Assembly (NCBI GenBank): GCA_964451305.1
Contig: CAYVHV010000005.1
Location: 1 to 64,000, forward strand
DNA from: SHLQ01 sp964451305
GTDB lineage: Bacteria; Actinomycetota; Acidimicrobiia; Acidimicrobiales; SHLQ01
Length of the DNA: 64,000 nucleotides
Direction of reading: 5' to 3'
Below the pieces are notes generated by a model. That model was not told the origin of the DNA. It was given only the letters and a program-made list of their open reading frames with translations, and searched no databases. Made by a program: the position numbers and the translations under genes. Of this stretch, positions 48,306-56,421 are shown piece after piece. The stretch's first letter is position 1. Each line of letters starts with the position of its first letter.

Positions 48306-49408
48306 GTGGTCGGCGGAGGTCGAAGCGGTTTCTTGGAAGCGATACCAGCTCTCAAGCAACGACGCTCAACCTTTTGACATCGCTGAACCACCTATCGTTG
48401 GTCATTCGAGATGGCTTCGATTCGCGAGCGGCGAACGAGATCGCACGGACAGCGCTCGTTGCCCTCGGAGCGCGCGCTGTGGCGGTCACGAGCGATACCG
48501 ATCTCCTCGCGTGTGTCGGCATCGAAGCCGAGGTTTGGGATGTTGCGATTCGCGAACAAACCACGGCGGTCGTCGAAGGTCGGCGCGTGAACCAGCCCAC
48601 CGTGTACCAGTTGGTCACCGGCCGCGACGAAACCGAGGTCGCCGCTGCTCCCCTGCTCTTTGAAGATGTCGTCATCGGGACGATTCACGTGATCACCACC
48701 ATCGGCGGCTCTCAGCTCGGTGAGCTGACCGAGTTTGCCCGATTCGTCTCGAACCAGCTGCAACTCGCCGAACTCGAACAGTCGCGGGCCTATGCAGCCG
48801 AAGCAGAACTTCGAGCCCTACGAGCGCAGATCTCTCCGCACTTCGTTCACAACTCGCTCACCGCTATCGCAGGACTGGTCAACACCGACCCGGTCGTCGC
48901 TCGAGATCTAATCGTCACGTTTGCCGAGTTTCTTCGTGCCAGCTTTCGTACCCAAACCGACCTGACCACCGTGGCTGAAGAGCTTCGACTCGTCGAGGCC
49001 TACCTCGAACTCGAACAGGCTCGTTTTGGTAGCCGATTCGCGGTTTCGTTGAATATCTCGCCCGAATCGCTACCTGTTCGACTGCCGTTCCTCAGCCTTC
49101 AACCGCTCGTCGAAAACGCAATCCGCCACGGCCTCGAATCGCGTGCTGGTGATGGAACGCTCAAAATTGTTGCCGAGAATGCTGGTCCGGAGATCGCAAT
49201 CTCTGTCGCTGACGATGGGGTCGGGATCGACCCACAGCAGCTCGAACGAGCGCTGAGTGGAGAGGATTCGTCGAGCCATGTCGGCATTCTCGCTGTCGAC
49301 ACTCGACTTCGGTCGACCTTTGGCGACGAGTACGGACTTACGATCGAAACCGGCCAAAACGCAGGCACCGAGATCTCTATTCGACTGCCGAAGTACCATC
49401 CCGGCTGA
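48302..49408 (+). CDS. LytS-like sensor histidine kinase
   Basis: 368 residues, cytoplasmic. A GAF-like sensor domain (about 30-155) precedes the His_kinase domain (LRALRAQISPHFVHNSLTAIAGL, the PHFxxN phospho-acceptor motif). HATPase motifs follow: LQPLVENAIRHG, ADDGVGID and SSHVGILAVDTRL. With no membrane span it probably senses through the coupled symporter or an internal ligand. It overlaps the symporter by 4 bp (GTGA). Its natural partner is a LytTR regulator, and the only one in view is at 41.2-41.9 kb on the other strand. Confidence 0.92.
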   Translation: MSGRRRSKRFLGSDTSSQATTLNLLTSLNHLSLVIRDGFDSRAANEIARTALVALGARAVAVTSDTDLLACVGIEAEVWDVAIREQTTAVVEGRRVNQPTVYQLVTGRDETEVAAAPLLFEDVVIGTIHVITTIGGSQLGELTEFARFVSNQLQLAELEQSRAYAAEAELRALRAQISPHFVHNSLTAIAGLVNTDPVVARDLIVTFAEFLRASFRTQTDLTTVAEELRLVEAYLELEQARFGSRFAVSLNISPESLPVRLPFLSLQPLVENAIRHGLESRAGDGTLKIVAENAGPEIAISVADDGVGIDPQQLERALSGEDSSSHVGILAVDTRLRSTFGDEYGLTIETGQNAGTEISIRLPKYHPG

Positions 49409-49477
49409 GTTGTTGAGCCTCCAAATGAGTGCGTTTGCACTATGCAGAACCACCCCAAAATTGGTCGAAACTAGTTT

Positions 49478-49876
49478 ATGGCTATAGATCGGCGAGTATT
49501 CGAACGAACTGACGTCACCGTAAAGGGACAGTTGCTTTGGCAACTCAAGCGTCGGAGCGGTCTCGTAAAGACAAATCGCATCGAAATCAGCACCCTCGAC
49601 CTCTCTATCGATGGCGCTCGGGTGACGACGTCGAAGAAGACTCGCCTCCCTGTCGGAGCGTCGGTGCTCATCACGTTCAACGGGCAAAGCAGCCCTGCTC
49701 GCGTTCGCGGTATCCTCTCCGATCCCCAGAACTCCCGCCAACGGCTACTTCTCGTGCAGTTCATCGAACCGCCTGCGGGCTTCCTCCAGGTCATCGATCA
49801 GTGGATCGATGCGGGCAAGGGTGGCAACCGCTTTAAGGCTGAGTACTGGCGCAACCAACAAGCAGCCGCGTCGTAA
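49478..49876 (+). CDS. PilZ-domain c-di-GMP-binding protein
   Basis: 132 residues, essentially a single PilZ domain. The c-di-GMP contacts are RxxxR (in RRVFER, residues 5-10) and DxSxxG (DLSIDG, near 42-47). No output domain is attached, so it would act as an adaptor. With the diguanylate cyclase at 18.0-19.7 kb it shows that c-di-GMP signalling operates in this organism. It converges with the thiolase gene 23 bp away. Confidence 0.88.
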   Translation: MAIDRRVFERTDVTVKGQLLWQLKRRSGLVKTNRIEISTLDLSIDGARVTTSKKTRLPVGASVLITFNGQSSPARVRGILSDPQNSRQRLLLVQFIEPPAGFLQVIDQWIDAGKGGNRFKAEYWRNQQAAAS

Positions 49877-49899
49877 CGATTGACCGCAGCATCTCAGGG

Positions 49900-51105
49900 C
49901 TAGACGCGAACGAGAATTGCGTCGCCTTGGCCCCCACCGCCGCATAGTCCAGCGGCACCGACGCCTCCCCCGCGGCGACGCAGCTCGTGGAGAAGCGTGA
50001 GCGTGATGCGGTTGCCGGACATGCCGAGCGGATGCCCAACTGCAATGGCTCCGCCGTTGACGTTGACGATGTCGTCGGACACGCCCATTTCGGCCATCGA
50101 ACCGAGCCCGACTGCGGCGAACGCTTCGTTGATTTCGTAGAGAGAGATATCGCCTAGGTCTACTCCAGCGCGGCGCGCTGCCTCAGCAATTGCCCGCGAC
50201 GGCTGATGGAGCAGAGAGCAGTTGTCCGGCCCGGCGACCATGCCGTAGCCAAGCACGGTGGCCAGGGGTTCGATGCCGAGTTCATCGGCTTTCGCTCGCG
50301 ACGTGACGACCATGGCCGATGCTCCATCGGACAGCTGCGATGCGTTTCCTGCGGTGATGGTGCCTTCGGCAACGAACGCTGAGCGCAGCTTGGCGAGCGA
50401 CGCGGCATCGGTGCCTTCGCGCACTCCCTCGTCCTCTTCGAAGACGAGCGGATCAGCCTTGCGCTGGGGAACTTCGACAGCGATGGTCTCGCTCCGAAGG
50501 ACGCCATCTTTGATCGCGCGGGCGGCGCGGTCATGCGATTGCGCTGCGAACGCATCTTGGGCCTCTCGCGGGATTGCGTCGGCTGATGCGTAGATGTCGG
50601 TGGCTTCGCCCATGAGCTTCGATTCGACCGCACACGTGAGCCCGTCGAACTGGAGTGAGTCGACGAGCTGGCCGTCGCCGTAGCCGTAGCCGGTGCGACT
50701 CTTCATGAGCAGGTGTGGACTGTTGCTCATCGATTCCATTCCGCCGGCAACAACGACCGACGCTTGGCCGGTCTGTACCTGCATGGCCGCGATGTTGATG
50801 GCTTGCATACCCGATAGGCAGACCTTGTTGACCGTGGTGGCGTTGACCGTCATCGGGATGCCGCCCTGGAGCGCTGCGTTGCGCGCACCGGATTGTCCTT
50901 CGCCCGCGGTGAGTACATGACCCATGATGACCGAGTCGATCTGTTCAGCCGAGACCCCGGAGCGTTCGAGCGCTCCGGCGATTGCCTTGCCGCCGAGTTC
51001 GACGCCGCTGAATCCGCTGAGCGATCCGTTGAATCGCCCGATCGGTGTTCGGGCTCCTTCGAGAATGACGATGTCTTCTGCGGTTTCGTTCGTGTTTGTC
51101 ATCAT
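49900..51105 (-). CDS. Acetyl-CoA acetyltransferase (thiolase) of the mutase operon
   Basis: 401 residues. The nucleophilic Cys96 is in NKVCLSGMQAI, and the other catalytic motifs are NEAFAAVGLG, GHPLGMSGNR and CGGGGQGDA. This is a biosynthetic-type (acetoacetyl-CoA) thiolase pattern. It is the last gene of MarR / mutase large / mutase small / MeaB / thiolase, overlapping meaB by 4 bp. In that setting it probably handles 3-ketoacyl-CoA in branched- or short-chain acyl-CoA degradation. Confidence 0.93.
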   Translation of the reverse strand: MMTNTNETAEDIVILEGARTPIGRFNGSLSGFSGVELGGKAIAGALERSGVSAEQIDSVIMGHVLTAGEGQSGARNAALQGGIPMTVNATTVNKVCLSGMQAINIAAMQVQTGQASVVVAGGMESMSNSPHLLMKSRTGYGYGDGQLVDSLQFDGLTCAVESKLMGEATDIYASADAIPREAQDAFAAQSHDRAARAIKDGVLRSETIAVEVPQRKADPLVFEEDEGVREGTDAASLAKLRSAFVAEGTITAGNASQLSDGASAMVVTSRAKADELGIEPLATVLGYGMVAGPDNCSLLHQPSRAIAEAARRAGVDLGDISLYEINEAFAAVGLGSMAEMGVSDDIVNVNGGAIAVGHPLGMSGNRITLTLLHELRRRGGGVGAAGLCGGGGQGDAILVRV

Positions 51106-52106
51106 GACTCCTCGGGTTGGTTCAACAATAGGGCGAGCAATTGTGTGCTCGCGTCGTTCGGGGCGACGTCGGATCGTTCGGTTTGGCTGACGAGGTCGAG
51201 CCCGATGTCTGAGTCCATAAGGGCGTCAGCAGCGATAGCTAGGCCATGTTCGACGCGGGCGCGGATCTCGGTTCGCAGTCGGTAGTTGCGTCGGTGAGCC
51301 CGGAGCCCGGTGTCATCGAGGTGTTCGAGGTGGGCAGTGGCTGCAGTCCAGACATCGGCGGTCCCGTCTCCGTGGAGCGCGGATGCCATGATGATCGGCG
51401 GCCGGTAGCCAGTGTCTGATTCTTGGCCGGTCATGTGGCTGAGGTCGAGCATGAGATCGAGGTCGCGGCGCACATCCTCGGCTCCGGGACGGTCGGCTTT
51501 GTTCACGACGAAGAGGTCTGCCACTTCGAGCAGTCCGGCTTTGTTGGCCTGGACCGAGTCACCCATTCCGGGCGTCATGACGACGACGGCGGTGTCGGCT
51601 GCGCCGACTACATCGACTTCGACCTGGCCGACGCCAACGGTCTCGATGATGACGGGGTCGTACCCCACAGCGTCAAAGAGGCGGACGGCGAGCGGAACGG
51701 CGAGTGCGAGGCCGCCGGAGTGGCCGCGGGTCGCCATGGAGCGAATGAAGGGAAGTGTGGGCGAACCGGCGATTGCGGGAGAAATAGGCTTGCCATCGTC
51801 AATGCGTACGCGATCACCAAGGATCGCTCCACCGGTGAGCGGCGACGATGGGTCGACCGCGAGGACGGCGGGCTTGTGTCCCGACGCGACGAGGTCTTGC
51901 ACGAGTTGTCCGACGAGGGTGGACTTTCCCGAGCCGGGTGAACCGGTGATGCCGATGATGTGGGCCGAACCCGAGTCGCCGTGGATCAGCCCGCTCAGCT
52001 CGTCGGCGCCGGGGCCGCCTCGCTCGACGACGCTGAGGAGGCGTCCGAGGGGACGACGTTCGCCGGATCGGGCGTCCGCATAGAGATCGGAGATGTTCGC
52101 CGACAC
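51102..52106 (-). CDS. meaB: MeaB-type GTPase chaperone of B12 acyl-CoA mutase
   Basis: 334 residues. The P-loop GITGSPGSGKST (Lys61), switch motifs, VIIETVGVGQVEVDVV and VVNKADRPGAEDV belong to the G3E family MeaB/ArgK. The protein uses GTP to gate adenosylcobalamin loading and protects the mutase. It starts (GTG) 1 bp after the small mutase subunit, so it is dedicated to the enzyme encoded here. Confidence 0.94.
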   Translation of the reverse strand: MSANISDLYADARSGERRPLGRLLSVVERGGPGADELSGLIHGDSGSAHIIGITGSPGSGKSTLVGQLVQDLVASGHKPAVLAVDPSSPLTGGAILGDRVRIDDGKPISPAIAGSPTLPFIRSMATRGHSGGLALAVPLAVRLFDAVGYDPVIIETVGVGQVEVDVVGAADTAVVVMTPGMGDSVQANKAGLLEVADLFVVNKADRPGAEDVRRDLDLMLDLSHMTGQESDTGYRPPIIMASALHGDGTADVWTAATAHLEHLDDTGLRAHRRNYRLRTEIRARVEHGLAIAADALMDSDIGLDLVSQTERSDVAPNDASTQLLALLLNQPEES

Positions 52107-52107
52107 G

Positions 52108-52527
52108 TCAGCGGCTGGCGTTCACAGCGTCGCGAACCGATGCGGCGACGTCTTCGGCCGAGGCGCCGGGGCCGAGGACTGCAGCGACGCCGGCCTTGGC
52201 GAGCGGCTCGAGGTCTTCGTCGGGGACGATGCCACCGACGATGACCGGTGTATCGAGTCCGGCGGCTTTGACCGCTTCGACCATTGCGGGTGCGAGGGTC
52301 ATGTGGCTGGCGTTGTGCATGGACAGGCCAATCGCGTCGGCATCTTCTTCTTCTGCTGCCGAGATGATCATGTCAGTGGTTTGGCGTAGCCCGAGGTAGA
52401 TGACTTCCATGCCCGAGTCTCGGAGGATGCGGGCCACGACCTTGATGCCACGGTCGTGGCCGTCGAGACCGAGCTTGGCAAGGATGATGCGAATCGGTTC
52501 GTGGTCACTCTCTGAATCGGCAGCCAT
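52108..52527 (-). CDS. Acyl-CoA mutase small (B12-binding) subunit
   Basis: 139 residues, a stand-alone cobalamin-binding domain. The DxHxxG ligand loop (LGLDGHDRG, His near 24) is base-off/His-on, and IGLSMHNASHM and GGIVPDEDL complete the Rossmann-like fold. Its ATG overlaps the large-subunit stop (TAATG). Two-gene mutases with a subunit of about 140 aa are typical of isobutyryl- and 2-hydroxyisobutyryl-CoA mutases and some methylmalonyl-CoA mutases. The longer frame to 53298 is a shadow of the large subunit gene. Confidence 0.93.
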   Translation of the reverse strand: MAADSESDHEPIRIILAKLGLDGHDRGIKVVARILRDSGMEVIYLGLRQTTDMIISAAEEEDADAIGLSMHNASHMTLAPAMVEAVKAAGLDTPVIVGGIVPDEDLEPLAKAGVAAVLGPGASAEDVAASVRDAVNASR

Positions 52528-54209
52528 TAGAGCACCACCTTCTCGACGTAGGTACCAAAGACCTTTTCCATCGCCATCGAGACTTCTTCGAGCGTGGCGT
52601 AGGTCTTGACCGCAGCGATGATCGACGGCATGAGGTTGACCTCGGGATCGGCCGCAGCCGCCGTGACTGCATCGAGTGCCGCACGAACATCGTCGTCGTT
52701 GCGTTGCATCTTCACGTCGGCGAGGCGCTTGCGCTGGTACTCCTCCACTTCGGGGCCGATACGCAGGATGTTCTGTTCGCCGTCGTCGCCGTCGGTGAAT
52801 TCGTTCACGCCAACGATGATGCGAGAGCCGTTGTTGACCTCGCGCTCGAAGCGGTATGCCGAGTTCGCGATTTCGCTCACGAAGTAGCCGTTGTCGATGC
52901 CGGCGTAGACACCTTCGAGGATCGAACCGTCGCCGAGCTCGTCGAGGTGGGCAAAGATGGCTTCGGCTTGTCGTTCCATTTCGTCTGTCATCCACTCGAC
53001 GTAGTCGGATCCGCCGAGTGGGTCGATCACGTCGGCGGCGCCAGTTTCGTGGGCCACGATCTGTTGGGTTCGTAGCGCAATTCGGGCTGCCTTCTCTGTG
53101 GGTAGTGCCATGGCCTCGTCGAAGCTGTCGGTGTGGAGGCTTTGGGTTCCACCGAGCACACCGGCTAGCGCTTGGATGGCGACGCGGGCGATGTTGATCT
53201 CCGGTTGTTGCGCGGTGAGCGACACGCCGGCGGTTTGGGTGTGAAAGCGACAGAGCATGGAACGTTCGGCCTTGGCGCCGTAGCGGTCCTTCATCCATCG
53301 AGCCCAGATTCGTCGAGCCGCACGAAGCTTGCCGATCTCTTCGAAGAAGTCGCTGTGGCTGTTGAAGAAGAAGCTGAGTCGGCCCGCGAACTCGTCGACG
53401 TCGACGCCCGCAGCAACCGCAGCTTCGACGTATGCGAAACCGTTGGCGAGGGTGAAGGCGAGCTCTTCAGCAGCGGTGCTACCAGCTTCTCGAATGTGGT
53501 AACCGCTGATCGAGATCGGATGCCATTTCGGCATCTCCGCCGAGGTGAACTTGATCATGTCGGTGATGATCCGCACGCTCGGACGCGGCGGGTAGATGTA
53601 TTCCTTTTGGGCTTGGTACTCCTTGAAGATGTCGCTCTGGATCGTCCCTGCGAGATCGTTGAGATCGACGCCGTTTTCTTCGGCCACGGCGATGTACATG
53701 CCGAGGATGACCGCTGCGGGTCCGTTGATTGTCATCGATGTGGAGACCGATGCGAGGTCGACGTTGGCGAAGAGGTCTCGCATGTCGGCGAGCGTGTCTA
53801 CTGCAACGCCGCAGTGGCCGACCTCACCGAGGGCCCATGGACTATCGGAATCTCGACCCATCAGGGTCGGCATGTCGAACGCGGTGGACAGGCCGGTGCC
53901 GCCGTTGCGGAGGATGTCCTGGAATCGAGCGTTGGTATCTTCGGCCGTGCCGAACCCGGCGAACATGCGCATGGTCCAGAGGCGGCTGCGATACATCGAT
54001 GGGTAGACGCCGCGGGTGTAGGGGAATTCGCCCGGGTATGGACCGGGACCGTAGATCGGCTCGACCGGCACACCCGACATTGTCGTAAACGGTGCGTCAC
54101 GCAGGTTTGATGCGTCGTATCGTTCTTTCCATGCCGCGTACTCCGGCGATGACCGCCACGCGTCTTCCTCTGCCCGCTCCGCGTTGTTCACGTCGTCTTG
54201 TTCGGTCAT
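52527..54209 (-). CDS. Acyl-CoA mutase large subunit, isobutyryl-CoA mutase-like
   Basis: 560 residues, the TIM-barrel acyl-CoA-binding subunit of a coenzyme-B12 carbon-skeleton mutase (GVYPSMYRSRLWTMRMFAGF, TAFDMPTLMGRDSD, ISISGYHIREAGSTAAEE). In methylmalonyl-CoA mutase the carboxylate is held by Tyr89 and Arg207 (Propionibacterium numbering). Here the aligned positions are Phe83 (RMFAGFGT) and Gln201 (KEYQAQKEYIYPP), as in isobutyryl-CoA mutase (Phe80, Gln198). It most likely interconverts isobutyryl- and butyryl-CoA or a similar uncharged pair. 27 bp after marR. Confidence 0.9.
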   Translation of the reverse strand: MTEQDDVNNAERAEEDAWRSSPEYAAWKERYDASNLRDAPFTTMSGVPVEPIYGPGPYPGEFPYTRGVYPSMYRSRLWTMRMFAGFGTAEDTNARFQDILRNGGTGLSTAFDMPTLMGRDSDSPWALGEVGHCGVAVDTLADMRDLFANVDLASVSTSMTINGPAAVILGMYIAVAEENGVDLNDLAGTIQSDIFKEYQAQKEYIYPPRPSVRIITDMIKFTSAEMPKWHPISISGYHIREAGSTAAEELAFTLANGFAYVEAAVAAGVDVDEFAGRLSFFFNSHSDFFEEIGKLRAARRIWARWMKDRYGAKAERSMLCRFHTQTAGVSLTAQQPEINIARVAIQALAGVLGGTQSLHTDSFDEAMALPTEKAARIALRTQQIVAHETGAADVIDPLGGSDYVEWMTDEMERQAEAIFAHLDELGDGSILEGVYAGIDNGYFVSEIANSAYRFEREVNNGSRIIVGVNEFTDGDDGEQNILRIGPEVEEYQRKRLADVKMQRNDDDVRAALDAVTAAAADPEVNLMPSIIAAVKTYATLEEVSMAMEKVFGTYVEKVVL

Positions 54210-54236
54210 TGCGCTCCCCCATTGCTGATCATCTCT

Positions 54237-54785
54237 CTACCGCTCCTGATTCGTTCGCTGCGATCCGGCGACGTTGTCCCCCGCTGATGCTCGTACGCCG
54301 GCGAGGTCGACGTTGAGCTGTTGCAAGCTGACGTCATCGATCTCGCCCATGCCCCAACGGATCGCTTCGAGCGCTGCGGTTGCCTCGGCGTGTTTTGCAC
54401 GACCGTCTTTCGTCAGCGTCGCGAGCGTCGCTCTCCGATCGTCGGGGTGGCGTGTTCGTTCGACGAGGCCATCGCGTTCGAGTCGGTCGATCGTGCTCGT
54501 CACACTCGTGGGGTGAACCTGTAGTCGTTCGCCCATGCGCGCCATCGCCATCGAGCCGTTCCGCGTGAAGCTCAACAAGGCAAGCGCTTCGTACCGACTA
54601 AACGTTAGCGAGAGCGGCGTCAGCGCTTGGTTGATGCGCCCGAGGACGATCTGGTGTGCTCGAGCGAGCGACGTTGCCGAGACCATCGCATCGACCTCGC
54701 CAAGTCCAGCGTCGATCCAGTTCCGACGTGCTTCGGCCACCAGGTCCATGCCCTGTCCGGGCTCTTGCGAATTCGTATCTCCCAC
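54237..54785 (-). CDS. MarR-family regulator of the mutase operon
   Basis: 182 residues. The winged helix-turn-helix is at about 60-125 (FSRYEALALLSF, MAMARMGERLQVHPTSVTSTIDRLERDGLVERT, with wing RHPDDRRATLATLTKDG). It is the first gene of the acyl-CoA mutase operon. MarR proteins often respond to acyl-CoA or phenolic ligands. The promoter has a TATCTT box 6 nt before the GTG, and an 18-bp palindrome lies where the -35 would be, so self-repression is likely. Confidence 0.9.
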   Translation of the reverse strand: MGDTNSQEPGQGMDLVAEARRNWIDAGLGEVDAMVSATSLARAHQIVLGRINQALTPLSLTFSRYEALALLSFTRNGSMAMARMGERLQVHPTSVTSTIDRLERDGLVERTRHPDDRRATLATLTKDGRAKHAEATAALEAIRWGMGEIDDVSLQQLNVDLAGVRASAGDNVAGSQRTNQER

Positions 54786-54791
54786 ACCTCC

Positions 54792-54829
54792 AAGATAGCA
54801 GCATCACCCAATAGTCGGATGTCCTACTA
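54792..54829 (-). promoter_or_regulatory. marR promoter with overlapping operator palindrome
   Basis: The -10 is TATCTT (54797-54792, minus strand), 6 nt from the GTG. TAGTCGGATGTCCTACTA (54812-54829) is an inverted repeat with arms matching at 7 of 8 positions and a 2-bp centre. It covers the expected -35 region, the classic position for MarR repression. Confidence 0.55.
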
Positions 54830-54884
54830 ATTTCAGCCATGGGGTGAGGCGGGGAGGTCAGAGCGCTGTTGCCACCTATCTACC

Positions 54885-54960
54885 TGCGTCCGCGGACGCA
54901 TCTTTGCCACTATTGGCGCTAGAGGCAACGCCAAAGCTTCCGCCCATCCGTCCGCGGACG
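54885..54960. promoter_or_regulatory. Tandem CGTCCGCGGACG palindromes
   Basis: TGCGTCCGCGGACGCA (54885-54900) is a perfect 16-bp palindrome. CGTCCGCGGACG recurs at 54949-54960, 62 bp centre to centre, about six helical turns. They lie between the marR promoter and the carotenoid oxygenase gene, in a 321-bp gap (54786-55106). A 73-codon plus-strand frame (54844-55065) runs through them but has no start signal or recognisable domain. Two sites for one dimeric regulator is the simplest reading. Confidence 0.5.
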
Positions 54961-55106
54961 CCTCGGTCGGGGCTGGTTAGTTTCGAAGACGACTTCGTGA
55001 TGTTCCACCCTGGCGAACCCGAGTGGGACGTGCACCGCGTCGACCTTCGCACGAGCGGCTGGTAGTCACTCAGGAACGTGGCGTGATGTTCGAGTAGCGT
55101 TCGTTC

Positions 55107-56414
55107 ATGACGACCTACGACGCCACTCCATATCTCGATGGCAACTTTGCGCCGGTCACCGAGGAACTCACCGCTACCGACCTCTCGGTGACGGGTTCGA
55201 TCCCAGCGGAACTCGAAGGACGGTTCGTGCGAAACGGGCCGAACCCCCGAACGATTCCCGAGGCGGACAAACACCACTGGTTCCTCGGCGAGGGCATGGT
55301 TCACGGCATCCGGCTCGGCGGCGGCAAGGCACAGTGGTACCGCAATCGTTACGTCGCTCCCGAAGGGTCAGACATCTTCGGCCCAAACACGCACGTGATC
55401 GGGCACGCCGGCAAGACGTTGGCGATCGTCGAGGGCGGCCCGCTGCCGGTCGAACTCGATGACGAGCTGAACTTCCTTGGCGCGACCAACCTGGGAGGTT
55501 TGCCATCGGGGTTCAGCGCACACCCCAAGCTCGACCCCGTTAGCGGCGAGCTTCACGCGGCGACATACCACTGGCCCGACCAGCTCGACAAGATTCACTA
55601 CGTCGTCGTCGATACCGAGGGCGTGGTGTCGAAGTCGATCGCGATCCCGGCGCCGAAGATGCCGATGATTCACGACATGGCACTCACTCAGAACTATGCC
55701 GCCATCTTCGATCTGCCGGTGGCGGTCAACATCGAGATGGCGATGGAGGGCTACACCTTTCCCATGGCATGGGACCGGGACTATGAGTCTCGGGTCGGCT
55801 TGATTCCGCGCACGGCAACGACGAGCGACGAGATCATCTGGTGCGAGGTCGATCCAATCTGGGTGTACCACCCAATGAACAGCTACGACCGAGAAGACGG
55901 CGCCGTCGTTATCGACGTCTGTGAATACGACTCGATGTTCGACTCGGATCGTAACGGTCCGCTTCGGGACTCACCGCCTCGATTGTCGCGTTGGGTCGTC
56001 GATCCATCCACGCAGAAGGTCTCCCGCGAAACACTCGATGACGCAACGCAAGAGTTCCCGCGGGTCAGCGATGGTGTTGCGACGCTCCCCTACCGGTACG
56101 GCTATACGTCCGGCGGCGACGAGTCCACCCTCGACTGGTTCGCAACGACGATCAAGCACGACCTCGAAACCCAGACCCGAACGGTCCGAGCACACGGCGA
56201 TGGCCGCGAACCCGGCGAGCCGGTGTTCGTGCCACGCGAGGGAGCGACCGCCGAAGACGACGGCTGGCTGATGATGTACGTCTACGACCGAGGCAGAGAC
56301 TCAACCGATTTCGTGATCCTCGATGCGACGGACATCACCGGTGACGAGGTCGCCCGCATCGAGCTCCCTCAACGAGTCCCCAATGGCTTCCACGGCAGTT
56401 GGATCTCCGACTAG
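55107..56414 (+). CDS. Carotenoid cleavage oxygenase (RPE65 family)
   Basis: 435-residue seven-bladed beta-propeller dioxygenase that splits a double bond of carotenoids, apocarotenoids or lignin-derived stilbenes. The four iron-binding His are visible: His139 (GFSAHPKLDP), His189 (PMIHDMALT), His255 (VYHPMNSYD) and His429 (NGFHGSWI). The N-terminus VRNGPNP is typical. No carotenoid synthesis gene is nearby, so a catabolic role is as likely. TAGCGT 6 nt before the ATG suggests a leaderless start. Confidence 0.93.
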   Translation: MTTYDATPYLDGNFAPVTEELTATDLSVTGSIPAELEGRFVRNGPNPRTIPEADKHHWFLGEGMVHGIRLGGGKAQWYRNRYVAPEGSDIFGPNTHVIGHAGKTLAIVEGGPLPVELDDELNFLGATNLGGLPSGFSAHPKLDPVSGELHAATYHWPDQLDKIHYVVVDTEGVVSKSIAIPAPKMPMIHDMALTQNYAAIFDLPVAVNIEMAMEGYTFPMAWDRDYESRVGLIPRTATTSDEIIWCEVDPIWVYHPMNSYDREDGAVVIDVCEYDSMFDSDRNGPLRDSPPRLSRWVVDPSTQKVSRETLDDATQEFPRVSDGVATLPYRYGYTSGGDESTLDWFATTIKHDLETQTRTVRAHGDGREPGEPVFVPREGATAEDDGWLMMYVYDRGRDSTDFVILDATDITGDEVARIELPQRVPNGFHGSWISD

Positions 56415-56421
56415 GTAATGG

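Noticed and set aside
52528..53298. Extended start for the B12-binding subunit
   Set aside because: The extra 257 codons are an out-of-frame reading of the large mutase subunit; the ATG at 52527 overlaps the large-subunit stop exactly.
52527..54209. Plain methylmalonyl-CoA mutase call
   Set aside because: The specificity residues aligned with Tyr89 and Arg207 are Phe and Gln, so the isobutyryl-CoA mutase group fits better.
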